Assembly: GCA_016919605.1 (NCBI GenBank)
Contig: JACXTQ010000230.1
Coordinates: 1 to 7,877, forward strand
DNA from: Methylovulum sp.
Lineage (GTDB): Bacteria; Pseudomonadota; Gammaproteobacteria; Methylococcales; Methylomonadaceae
Length of the DNA: 7,877 bases
Reading direction: 5' to 3'
Under the pieces are notes generated by a model. The model made no database searches. It saw only the letters and a program-made list of their open reading frames with translations, and had not been told where the DNA came from. Numbering within the stretch: the stretch's first letter is position 1; every line of letters starts with the position of its first letter. Position numbers and translations under genes: made by a program. Shown piece after piece: positions 1 to 6,104 of this stretch.

Positions 1-664
1 CAAGAATTTCATGGCCACTGCCACTGACTATCCTGACCTCACCCGCCGAACCGTCCGCCAGCACTTTAACTTCAAGCGTGACCGTGCCTTCCCATTGGCG
101 CATTTGCGCAATCTTCGGATAACGGGTCGGCGGGTTTTTTAAGCCGGGCGCCGAATAAGCGGCTTTAACCAGCGGCTGCGCGGCGGCAGGGGTCGGCGTA
201 GCCGCTGGTTTAGGGCTGGCTTGGGCTGGCGCGGGCGTAAAGAGGGGCGGCGGGGCGCTGAACGTGGGCGGCGCGGGTGGTGCTGGCTCTGCTTTAGGTT
301 TGTCCGGTGGTGTCGGTTTTTTCGGCACAACTGGCTTAACAGCAAGCTTAGGTTTGGGCGGGCTGATTGGCTTGGCTTTGGCTTTGGCTTTTTCAGGCGG
401 GGCCGGTTGGGGCTTGACGATAGCGGGTGGCACGGGCGGCGGCGGAGCCACGACAGCGGCGGGCGGCTGGGGGCTGGGGGCGCTGGTTAAAGCCACTTCG
501 ACCACCAAGGGTGGCTTGACTTCGGGCAATGGCGGTGTGGCCATGCCTTGCCAAGCGTGCCAAATTTGCGTGTGCAAGGCGATGGAGATAAGGCAGGCGA
601 TGGCTGTGGCTTGGATAGGCCGCTGCTGGCTGGGGTTTGCTGGGGCAAGGGTTAAGCGAGACAT
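1..664 (-). CDS. tonB: TonB energy transducer (3' end cut by window edge)
   Basis: TonB sits in the inner membrane with ExbB/ExbD and transmits proton-motive force to outer-membrane receptors that import siderophores, cobalamin and other ligands. Reading the minus strand from the ATG at 664 gives 221 residues with no stop before the window edge. Residues 17-35 form an N-terminal membrane anchor holding the Ser-x3-His pair typical of TonB (S27, H31). Residues about 45-175 are a Pro/Lys/Ala-rich periplasmic spacer with Lys-Ala and Pro-Lys runs. From Y182 a TonB C-terminal domain begins (YPKIAQMRQWEGTVTLEVKV, then a DG turn and RIVSGSG), and the last 30-50 residues are missing. A TGA lies in frame immediately upstream of this ATG, which fixes the start; no strong ribosome binding site is visible. 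No exbB or exbD is present in the window. The identification is strong; its receptor partners are unknown. Confidence 0.9.
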   Translation of the reverse strand, partial: MSRLTLAPANPSQQRPIQATAIACLISIALHTQIWHAWQGMATPPLPEVKPPLVVEVALTSAPSPQPPAAVVAPPPPVPPAIVKPQPAPPEKAKAKAKPISPPKPKLAVKPVVPKKPTPPDKPKAEPAPPAPPTFSAPPPLFTPAPAQASPKPAATPTPAAAQPLVKAAYSAPGLKNPPTRYPKIAQMRQWEGTVTLEVKVLADGSAGEVRIVSGSGHEIL

Positions 665-786
665 TCAATTGGCAAACAAAGTGTTGTTAAAGCTGGCTTA
701 ACATGGCAGTCGCCTATCATCCTAAAGCCAGGGTGCGCTTAAACGCAAGGGGTCGGGAGCCTTGGATACCCCCCATAAAATCGTTA

Positions 787-795
787 ATTATAGCA
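787..795 (-). promoter_or_regulatory. Extended -10 promoter, probably for tonB
   Basis: On the minus strand this reads TGCTATAAT, a perfect TATAAT preceded by a TGn extension. No good -35 is seen 16-18 bases upstream (CCTCGT-like), which extended -10 promoters tolerate. Transcription would start near 780, leaving a leader of about 115 bases before the tonB ATG at 664. I see no convincing Fur box overlapping it. Confidence 0.5.
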
Positions 796-855
796 GTCTG
801 CCTTAAAAAACGAGGATTGTTCGCAAATGACTGGCGTAAGCCCACCGACCCTGAT

Positions 856-884
856 AAAAAAACAGGGGCTTGCATCTCACAGCC
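856..884 (-). terminator. Possible intrinsic terminator after the nfeD-type gene
   Basis: On the minus strand a short GGCT/AGCC stem (884-881 with 870-867) is followed by CCTG and then seven T residues (862-856). A flanking CCTGAT/ATCAGG inverted repeat (890-885 with 855-850) could form an alternative structure. It lies about 35-65 bases past the NfeD stop codon, where a terminator is expected. The stem is short, so this is tentative. Confidence 0.35.
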
Positions 885-919
885 ATCAGGCCTAAAAACG
901 CCAGCCGCCATCCTATCAC

Positions 920-1363
920 CTATTCGACAACAATCACGGCAAACACGGTGCCGTTGACGGCGATAACTTTGACTTTAGTGCCTAGGGCGCAATCTTCGCC
1001 CTGCACTTTCCAAATGGAATCATCGACTTTTATTTTGCCTTGGCCGTTTTCTATGGCTTCGTAGAGGTTAAAGACCCTGCCCACATATTGCGCCCCCCGT
1101 TTGTTGAGCAGGGGCTTATCCGAGCTGATCGTGGTGTGTTTGGCGAACACTTTCCACGTGCCTATGGCCAAAATCGACAATAGCGAAAAGACGAACACCT
1201 GCATGTCCATGCTGGCGGTGGGCATTAACCAGACCAGCAAGCCGGTGCAAAGGGCAGCGGCGGACATCCATAAAAAGAAAAATCCCGACATCAGCATTTC
1301 GATGACTAAAAACCCAATCGCCAGCACCCACCAATACCAAAATACAATACTAAAATCGGCCAT
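920..1363 (-). CDS. NfeD-family membrane protein (YbbJ-like), partner of QmcA
   Basis: This 147-residue protein matches the short NfeD type found beside SPFH proteins (E. coli YbbJ is of similar size). Residues about 8-70 hold three hydrophobic segments (around 9-26, 27-47 and 53-70). From about residue 85 to the end there is a soluble beta-rich region (RGAQYVGRVFNLYEAIENGQ, then a KVDD..W pattern and LGTKVKVIAVNG), as expected for the OB-fold domain of NfeD proteins. It starts 2 bases after the stop of the SPFH gene, so the two are almost certainly one operon and probably translationally coupled. In this family the OB-fold protein is thought to work with its SPFH partner in membrane organisation or quality control; the exact job in this organism is not known. 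Confidence 0.87.
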   Translation of the reverse strand: MADFSIVFWYWWVLAIGFLVIEMLMSGFFFLWMSAAALCTGLLVWLMPTASMDMQVFVFSLLSILAIGTWKVFAKHTTISSDKPLLNKRGAQYVGRVFNLYEAIENGQGKIKVDDSIWKVQGEDCALGTKVKVIAVNGTVFAVIVVE

Positions 1364-1365
1364 GG

Positions 1366-2298
1366 TTATTGTCCGCCCTTAGGGGTTTTGAGCAGGACTT
1401 CTTTGGCCAATTCGCCAATGCCACCTAAGGCGCCGATCACGCCGGATGAATCCAAGGGCATAAAAATAAGTTTGCTGTTGTTGGCGGAACCTATGTCTTT
1501 TAAGGCTTCGATATATTTTTGAGCGACAAAATAGTTGATGGCGTTAATGTCGCCTTGGCTGATGGCCTCGGACACCATCAGAGTCGCTCTGGCTTCGGCT
1601 TGCGCCAAGCGTTCGCGGGCATCGGCATCACGGTAGGCCGCTTCTTTGCGGCCTTCGGCATCCAAAATCGCCGCCTGTTGCGCCCCTTCGGCGCGTAAGA
1701 TTTCCGATTGCCTTAGGCCTTCGGCTTCCAGAATGGAGGCCCGTTTCAGCCGTTCCGCTTTCATTTGCCGCCCCATCGCTTCCACCAAATCTTTGGGTGG
1801 GGCAATGTCCTTGATTTCGATACGGGTTGCCTTAATGCCCCACGGGGTGGTGGCATCATCAACCACGGTCAATAGCCGTGCGTTGATGTCGTCACGGCGT
1901 GACAATAGCTCGTCCAAATCCATCGAACCCATGACGGTACGGATGTTGGTCATGACCAGATTGAGAATGGCCCAATCCAGTTTACTGACTTCATAGGCGG
2001 CTTTGGCGGCATCCATGACCTGATAAAACACCACGCCGTCCACCGTCACCATCGCATTGTCTTTGGTGATGACTTCTTGTGACGGCACATCCATGACTTG
2101 CTCCATCATGATCATTTTCTTGCCGATCCTATCAATGATCGGCATGATAATATTCAGGCCGGGGGTGAGGGTGTTGGTATACTTACCGAACCGCTCAACC
2201 GTATATTCCATACCCTGCGGCACGGAAATGACGCTCATCAGCACCAATAAAATGGCGAATACCAGTAAAACTAATGCAAAAATACCAAAACCGCCCAT
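1366..2298 (-). CDS. qmcA: QmcA-like SPFH/band-7 (stomatin/prohibitin family) membrane protein
   Basis: The 310-residue product has one N-terminal membrane anchor (residues about 3-24) followed directly by an SPFH/band-7 domain ([16 protein letters not shown] to the region around [13 protein letters not shown], about residues 25-185). Next comes a charged Ala/Glu-rich helix of about 60 residues with repeated AEG/AEA blocks, likely the coiled coil that drives oligomerisation, and a short C-terminal tail. E. coli QmcA is close in length (about 305). Such proteins form large inner-membrane rings and are linked to FtsH-dependent quality control; that function is family knowledge, not visible here. 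An in-frame ATG 60 bases upstream (2358) would add 20 polar residues before the anchor, but the ATG at 2298 has a well-placed GGGAG and gives a normal QmcA N-terminus, so it was chosen. The NfeD gene follows after 2 bases. Confidence 0.9.
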   Translation of the reverse strand: MGGFGIFALVLLVFAILLVLMSVISVPQGMEYTVERFGKYTNTLTPGLNIIMPIIDRIGKKMIMMEQVMDVPSQEVITKDNAMVTVDGVVFYQVMDAAKAAYEVSKLDWAILNLVMTNIRTVMGSMDLDELLSRRDDINARLLTVVDDATTPWGIKATRIEIKDIAPPKDLVEAMGRQMKAERLKRASILEAEGLRQSEILRAEGAQQAAILDAEGRKEAAYRDADARERLAQAEARATLMVSEAISQGDINAINYFVAQKYIEALKDIGSANNSKLIFMPLDSSGVIGALGGIGELAKEVLLKTPKGGQ

Positions 2299-2303
2299 AA
2301 CAA

Positions 2304-2308
2304 CTCCC
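2304..2308 (-). promoter_or_regulatory. Ribosome binding site deciding the qmcA start
   Basis: GGGAG on the minus strand lies 5 bases before the ATG at 2298. It favours this start over the upstream in-frame ATG at 2358. Confidence 0.65.
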
Positions 2309-2492
2309 GTGTGATGATGAATGACTGCTTCTTTTTGGCTTAACTTATGCCTTGTCAATTTGTCCCGCTACGGTAAAGTAGGGGATAAAGAACCCTAAAA
2401 TAATCGGCAAACCACAGCGCGGCGACGTTTTAATGTTTAAAATAGGCAGATTGCCGCCGCCATTGGTTTGCGTGGCCTTGCAAAACTTTAAC

Positions 2493-2514
2493 ACAGCTCA
2501 CGCTGTACTTTTTT
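2493..2514 (+). other. Small hairpin plus T6 in the leader of the small membrane gene
   Basis: ACAGC (2493-2497) and GCTGT (2502-2506) form a 5-bp stem with a TCAC loop, followed after AC by six T residues (2509-2514). It lies 26 bases before the ATG at 2541, inside the divergent intergenic region 2299-2540. It resembles a weak intrinsic terminator, so it may be an attenuator or chance. I could not pick clear -35/-10 boxes for either arm of this divergent region. Confidence 0.25.
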
Positions 2515-2540
2515 AAACCTAAGCTTAACAGGTAAATACA

Positions 2541-2807
2541 ATGATAACAGCCGCTATCGACATGGCTTTATGGACTGTCCTTTTTTTTATCATCGGAATG
2601 ATTAAACCCCAATGGCCGTTATTTTTCTTAAAAAAACCCGACCGTTTTTTAATTGTCATCATCACTACCGTGCTGGTGATGATAACGCTGACGCTCTGGG
2701 GGGAAGGCCACCGCGAAAAATTAAAGCCAGTCGAAACCACCAAAACCGTAGAGTCGCCGGTGGCCGTTCCGGTTCCAGTGCCTACTCCAGCCCCTGCACC
2801 CAAATAA
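2541..2807 (+). CDS. Small two-helix membrane protein with Pro-rich tail, function unknown
   Basis: The product is 88 residues. Residues about 3-21 and 37-54 are hydrophobic and likely cross the membrane; between them is a basic, aromatic segment, MIKPQWPLFFLKKPDRFLIV, whose pattern (Gly/Met-Ile-Lys-Pro, aromatic run, Lys-Lys-Pro-x-Arg) recalls small membrane proteins I have seen in other bacteria, though I cannot name a family. The tail from about residue 72 is a Val-Pro then Ala-Pro repeat ending in PAPAPK, probably an extended linker. An AGGT is placed 9 bases before the ATG. It is read toward ispG, with an 89-base gap that may hold a separate ispG promoter. The overlapping antisense frame is judged a shadow. 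The gene is likely real but its role is unknown. Confidence 0.62.
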   Translation: MITAAIDMALWTVLFFIIGMIKPQWPLFFLKKPDRFLIVIITTVLVMITLTLWGEGHREKLKPVETTKTVESPVAVPVPVPTPAPAPK

Positions 2808-2820
2808 GCACGATGGCCAC

Positions 2821-2858
2821 TTGACAACGTCGCCTCAGCCGCCGCTATCGCGTATAAT
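2821..2858 (+). promoter_or_regulatory. Likely ispG promoter with perfect boxes but abnormal spacing
   Basis: A perfect TATAAT lies at 2853-2858 and a perfect TTGACA at 2821-2826, but they are 26 bases apart instead of about 17. The sequence 16-18 bases upstream of TATAAT is GC-rich and not -35-like, and there is no TGn extension. The -10 would start transcription near 2865, about 30 bases before the ispG ATG. The -10 is plausible; whether the TTGACA takes part is unclear. Confidence 0.42.
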
Positions 2859-2896
2859 GCTGTTAATCCTATTCATTTCCTAAGAAGATTTTACCC

Positions 2897-4138
2897 ATGT
2901 CTCTAAGCCTAAGAAAAATCACCCATCCGGTTATGGTCGGTAATGTCAAGGTTGGCGGGGGCGCGCCAATTGTGGTGCAGTCGATGACCAACACCGACAC
3001 CGCCGACATCCACTCCACGGTCAAACAAATCATTGAGCTATCCACGGCTGGCTCGGAATTGGTGCGCATTACCGTCAACACCGAAGAAGCCGCGCAAGCG
3101 GTGGCGGAAATCCGCAACCAATTGGACAAAAAAGGTTATTCAGTGCCTATTGTCGGCGATTTTCATTTTAATGGGCATAAATTATTAGAAAAATATCCCG
3201 ATTGCGCCCAAGCGTTGGATAAATACCGCATCAATCCGGGCAATGTCGGGCGTGGGCGTAGCCGTGACCCGCAATTCCAGCAGATGATCGAATTCGCCTG
3301 CCGCTATGACAAGCCCGTCAGGATCGGGGTCAACGGCGGTAGCCTTGACCAAGCCGTACTAACCCGTTTGCTGGACGATAACCGTGCCTTAAGCAACCCT
3401 GAGCCGTTAGCCGCCATCACCCGCAAGGCGATAGTGCTGTCCGCGCTGGAAAGCGCCGCCAAAGCCGAGGAGTTGGGCTTAAGCAAAAATAAAATCATCT
3501 TATCTTGTAAAATCAGCAATGTCCAAGAACTGATCGCCATTTATCAAGACCTGTCCAGCCGTTGCGATTACACCTTGCATTTAGGACTGACCGAGGCGGG
3601 CATGGGTTCCAAAGGCATAGTCTCTTCCGCCGCCGCCCTGTCGGTGCTGATGCAGCAAGGTATAGGCGACACTATCCGTATCTCCCTAACGCCTGAACCG
3701 GGCACGTCACGGACGCAAGAAGTCATTGTCGGCCAAGAAATATTGCAAACGATGGGGTTCCGCTCGTTTACGCCGATGGTCATTTCTTGCCCTGGCTGTG
3801 GGCGCACCACCAGCGATTATTTCCAAAAATTGGCGATGGACATCCAAAGCTACTTGCGTGACCAAATGCCGGTCTGGCGTAGCCAATATCCGGGCGTTGA
3901 GGCGATGGAAGTGGCGGTCATGGGCTGTGTGGTCAATGGCCCGGGTGAAAGCAAAAGCGCCAATATCGGCATTAGCTTGCCCGGCACCGGCGAAACTCCA
4001 GTCGCCCCTGTTTATGAAGACGGCGAAAAAACCGTCACCTTAAAAGGCGACCGCATTGCCGAAGAGTTTCAAGAAATTGTCCAACGCTATATCGAAAGCC
4101 ATTACGGCGTTAAAGAAACAGAAGCCGCTACGTCTTAA
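2897..4138 (+). CDS. ispG: IspG, 4-hydroxy-3-methylbut-2-enyl diphosphate synthase
   Basis: IspG (GcpE) is the cytosolic [4Fe-4S] enzyme that reductively opens the ring of MEcPP to give HMBPP, the penultimate step of the MEP isoprenoid pathway. The 413-residue product starts with the TIM-barrel half ([20 protein letters not shown] at about 19-38, then [10 protein letters not shown] and [10 protein letters not shown]). The C-terminal iron-sulfur half carries the three cluster cysteines, C298 and C301 in CPGC and C344 in [10 protein letters not shown], plus the glutamate ligand E351. The stretch between the cysteine pair and C344 is longer than in E. coli IspG, as in the longer proteobacterial type. 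It is full length with no missing key residue. AAGAAG about 10 bases before the ATG is a weak ribosome binding site. In many gammaproteobacteria hisS follows ispG; here a hydrolase does. Confidence 0.97.
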   Translation: MSLSLRKITHPVMVGNVKVGGGAPIVVQSMTNTDTADIHSTVKQIIELSTAGSELVRITVNTEEAAQAVAEIRNQLDKKGYSVPIVGDFHFNGHKLLEKYPDCAQALDKYRINPGNVGRGRSRDPQFQQMIEFACRYDKPVRIGVNGGSLDQAVLTRLLDDNRALSNPEPLAAITRKAIVLSALESAAKAEELGLSKNKIILSCKISNVQELIAIYQDLSSRCDYTLHLGLTEAGMGSKGIVSSAAALSVLMQQGIGDTIRISLTPEPGTSRTQEVIVGQEILQTMGFRSFTPMVISCPGCGRTTSDYFQKLAMDIQSYLRDQMPVWRSQYPGVEAMEVAVMGCVVNGPGESKSANIGISLPGTGETPVAPVYEDGEKTVTLKGDRIAEEFQEIVQRYIESHYGVKETEAATS

Positions 4139-4174
4139 TGATTGGGATGAGGGGCATTGTGCCGATAACCTTAA

Positions 4175-4189
4175 GGGCGGTGCTCGCCC
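4175..4189 (+). other. GC-rich hairpin in the ispG-hydrolase gap
   Basis: GGGCG (4175-4179) and CGCCC (4185-4189) form a 5-bp stem around a GTGCT loop. No T run follows, so it is not a standard intrinsic terminator. It could be a short palindromic intergenic repeat, an RNA-stabilising element, or chance. The smaller stem GGCA-TTG-TGCC lies just upstream (4153-4163). Confidence 0.3.
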
Positions 4190-4207
4190 CTCTACCCATT
4201 GACCACC

Positions 4208-5089
4208 ATGCCGACACCCTTTGACACCCACGCCGCTGACCTAGCGGATGCAAAACAACCAGCCCCCGCCGGTTCGCGTTTTTTTATCAATTTGCCACAT
4301 TACCGGATTGACATGTTCTTAGCGGACGTGACAACCAAACTGGTGGTGACGTTTGAACCTATGGGCAGAAAAAAAACCTTAGGCGACCAGCGTGAAGGCT
4401 GGGGCATGGATTTTTTGCAAGGGCTAGGTTATTCGGTGATGGCGGTGATGATTAAGGAATGCGATTGGTATCGCCAAACCGATTTACAGGTTTTTTTTGC
4501 GCAAATGCGCTCACGCGGTTTTTTTGCCAGCTTTGCCGAAGTCATCACTTACGGCGGCAGCATGGGCGGTTTTGCCGCCCTGGCCCATGCGGATGCAGTC
4601 AGTGCCACTACAGTGCTGGCACTAAACCCACAAGCGAGTTTATCGGCGCAACTGGCTCCTTGGGAAACCCGTTTCGGCTTTGTTGACCGTAGCCAGTGGC
4701 AAGACGGCCTTATCAACGCGGCGGAAGGCTTTAAGCAAGCCAAACAGGCGTATGTGGTCTATGACCCACTATTAACCTTAGATGCCCGCCATGTGCAATT
4801 GCTGATGGCGGACAATCCGGGGCTGGTCAAACTGAAAGTGCCGGTGGTAGGGCATCATATCCCGCAATGGCTGGCGGAGATGGGCTTGCTTAAGCCGACC
4901 GCGCAAGCCATCTTTGCCGGGCAATTTTCAGCGCAGGCGTTCCATCAGCAAGCTCGGCAACGCCGTGGCTTAAAGCGCTATTGGCAAATGCTGATCCAAC
5001 GGCCACGGGTGCTTAAGTCGGCACTGTTCACAGAGATAGCCCACCGTTATGCCGCGCAGCAAGGCTTCCCTTATGCGGAAGAAAAGTAA
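4208..5089 (+). CDS. Alpha/beta-hydrolase-like protein beside the glycan genes, substrate unknown
   Basis: Read from the ATG at 4208 the product is 293 residues. A strong nucleophile elbow, YGGSMGGFAAL, places the catalytic Ser at about S118. A later D186 (VVYDP) and H216/H217 (VVGHHIPQWL) are plausible acid and base of the triad, but this is inference. There is no signal peptide or membrane segment, so it should be cytoplasmic. I recall similar GGSMGG proteins near sulfotransferase and glycosyltransferase genes, sometimes mislabelled as PAPS reductase; no reductase motif is seen here. A TTG at 4199 is an alternative start 9 bases earlier. Neither start has a good ribosome binding site. It follows ispG by 69 bases. 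The gene holds several 7-8 base A or T tracts between 4279 and 4525. The fold is fairly sure, the substrate is not known. Confidence 0.75.
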   Translation: MPTPFDTHAADLADAKQPAPAGSRFFINLPHYRIDMFLADVTTKLVVTFEPMGRKKTLGDQREGWGMDFLQGLGYSVMAVMIKECDWYRQTDLQVFFAQMRSRGFFASFAEVITYGGSMGGFAALAHADAVSATTVLALNPQASLSAQLAPWETRFGFVDRSQWQDGLINAAEGFKQAKQAYVVYDPLLTLDARHVQLLMADNPGLVKLKVPVVGHHIPQWLAEMGLLKPTAQAIFAGQFSAQAFHQQARQRRGLKRYWQMLIQRPRVLKSALFTEIAHRYAAQQGFPYAEEK

Positions 5090-5152
5090 GCGGTTAACGC
5101 CAACCTACGCGCCAGATAAACACCAAAAAATGTTGATCGGCTGTTGCGTTAT

Positions 5153-5173
5153 CAGCTTGCCATCATCAAGCTG
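5153..5173. repeat. Perfect 7-bp-arm dyad upstream of the sulfotransferase gene
   Basis: CAGCTTG (5153-5159) and CAAGCTG (5167-5173) are perfect inverted arms around a 7-base spacer CCATCAT. It sits in the AT-rich 151-base gap before the glycan operon, overlaps the best -35-like box (TTGCCA, 5157-5162) and ends 3 bases before TATAAA. No T run follows, so an operator for a dimeric regulator is more likely than a terminator. Confidence 0.4.
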
Positions 5174-5184
5174 TCATATAAATT
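5157..5184 (+). promoter_or_regulatory. Candidate promoter of the sulfotransferase-glycosyltransferase operon
   Basis: TTGCCA (5157-5162) is a 5/6 match to a -35. TAAATT (5179-5184) lies 16 bases downstream as a weak -10; the overlapping TATAAA (5177-5182) matches better but at 14-base spacing. The region down to 5218 is the most AT-rich of the window, which suits a promoter. The exact boxes are uncertain. A start here would leave a leader of about 50 bases before the ATG at 5241. Confidence 0.3.
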
Positions 5185-5240
5185 AAGTTAAACTATCTTG
5201 TAATTTTTCTGACATATTTCCTAACAATACCGCGTCCGGC

Positions 5241-6080
5241 ATGAAGCACCTTCCCTCTTTCCTGTGTATAGGCGTACAAAAAGCCGGCACATCTTGGCTG
5301 TACGACCAAATACGCCGACATCCGGGGATTTGGCTGCCACCCATCAAGGAACTGCATTATTTTGACCACTTATATTGCCCAAACAATCGTGTATGGACGG
5401 CTTGGCATATCGAGCAGGCGGTCAAAAATATGCTGAAAAACTATCTTAACCACACCCATGCCGTTGATTTTAGGTATGTCCGTTATCTGGCGACCATGGC
5501 CAGCAAGCCTTTGTTTACCGAAGAATGGTATCGGCAGGCTTTCCAACGCCAAGCCGCCCAAGGCAAACTATTAGGCGACATCACCCCTGAATATTGCGCC
5601 ATCGGTGACGAGGGCATCGCTTACGTCAAACGTTTCTTAGGCGAAGTGAAAATTATTTGGCTGATCCGTGATCCCGTTGACCGCGCCTTATCGCAATTGC
5701 GCATGAACGCCGAACGGCGCGGGTGCACAGGTGATGAACCGGAAGTGGTTTGGCTGGACTGGGCCAAAGACCCTGATATTGCCGATCGTGGCAATTATGC
5801 CGACTATATCCCCCGTTGGGAGAAGCAATTTGGCCGCGAGCGCATGTTGTTTTTGCCCTTCCAACACATCGCCCAACAACCATTAGGCCTTTTACAAACC
5901 ATCGAACAGTTTTTAGACGTGACACCCTGGGGCGGTTATAGCACCCTGCATGACAAAATCCACGCCAGCCCGGCTTACACCGTGCCGGAAGCGGTCACTG
6001 CGTATTTTCGCTGGCAATTGCAGCCCCAATACCCATTTTTGCACGCCTATTTTAACGCCGATTTTTTGCAGGCGATTTGA
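5241..6080 (+). CDS. PAPS-dependent sulfotransferase, probably acting on a surface glycan
   Basis: Sulfotransferases move a sulfuryl group from PAPS to a hydroxyl or amino group of a carbohydrate or other acceptor. This 279-residue product has the 5'-phosphosulfate loop at the N-terminus, IGVQKAGTSWLY, with K14 as the expected catalytic lysine, and the 3'-phosphate site at about 138-155, IIWLIRDPVDRALSQLRMN, where R143 and S151 are the expected PAPS contacts. RGNYADYIPRWEKQF (about 191-205) is also typical of the family. The pattern is closest to the heparan-sulfate NDST-like and bacterial sulfotransferase group. There is no signal peptide, so it acts in the cytoplasm. The ATG at 5241 begins just before the first motif; no strong ribosome binding site is seen. 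A glycosyltransferase starts 24 bases downstream, in the same reading frame, suggesting a shared pathway. The acceptor is unknown. Confidence 0.92.
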   Translation: MKHLPSFLCIGVQKAGTSWLYDQIRRHPGIWLPPIKELHYFDHLYCPNNRVWTAWHIEQAVKNMLKNYLNHTHAVDFRYVRYLATMASKPLFTEEWYRQAFQRQAAQGKLLGDITPEYCAIGDEGIAYVKRFLGEVKIIWLIRDPVDRALSQLRMNAERRGCTGDEPEVVWLDWAKDPDIADRGNYADYIPRWEKQFGRERMLFLPFQHIAQQPLGLLQTIEQFLDVTPWGGYSTLHDKIHASPAYTVPEAVTAYFRWQLQPQYPFLHAYFNADFLQAI

Positions 6081-6093
6081 TGCGTAGATAATC

Positions 6094-6099
6094 AGGCGG
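6094..6099 (+). promoter_or_regulatory. Ribosome binding site supporting a TTG start
   Basis: AGGCGG lies 5 bases before the TTG at 6105. No in-frame ATG or GTG exists between the upstream TGA (6078-6080) and this TTG, so it is the best start for the glycosyltransferase. Confidence 0.5.
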
Positions 6100-6104
6100 A
6101 TATT

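Noticed and set aside
366..390. Tandem GGCTTT-like hexamers in tonB
   Set aside because: They encode the Lys-Ala run of the TonB spacer and are too short and imperfect to call a contingency repeat.
221..701. Gly-rich plus-strand open frames opposite the left-edge gene
   Set aside because: They are the antisense of the Pro/Ala-rich TonB spacer; the minus frame has a membrane anchor with SxxxH and a TonB C-terminal domain.
703..957. Open frames of 84 aa (+) and 64 aa (-) in the tonB-nfeD gap
   Set aside because: Low-complexity composition, no motif, no ribosome binding site; they overlap the presumed tonB promoter and the nfeD end.
2525..2827. 100-aa minus-strand frame opposite the small membrane gene
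   Set aside because: Its Gly-Thr repeats are the reverse of the Pro-rich tail; the plus frame has a ribosome binding site and a sensible two-helix layout.
195..3884. GGCGTAGCC repeated at 195-203, 3255-3263 and 3876-3884
   Set aside because: More than chance for a 9-mer, but the two ispG copies are explained by Arg-Ser codons (CGT AGC) in conserved protein; a genome-wide count would be needed to call it a repeat family.
3726..4043. 105-aa plus frame inside ispG
   Set aside because: Fully within ispG in another frame with no recognisable features.
6080..6091. ATG overlapping the sulfotransferase stop as the glycosyltransferase start
   Set aside because: It runs into TAA after three codons and is out of frame with the glycosyltransferase.
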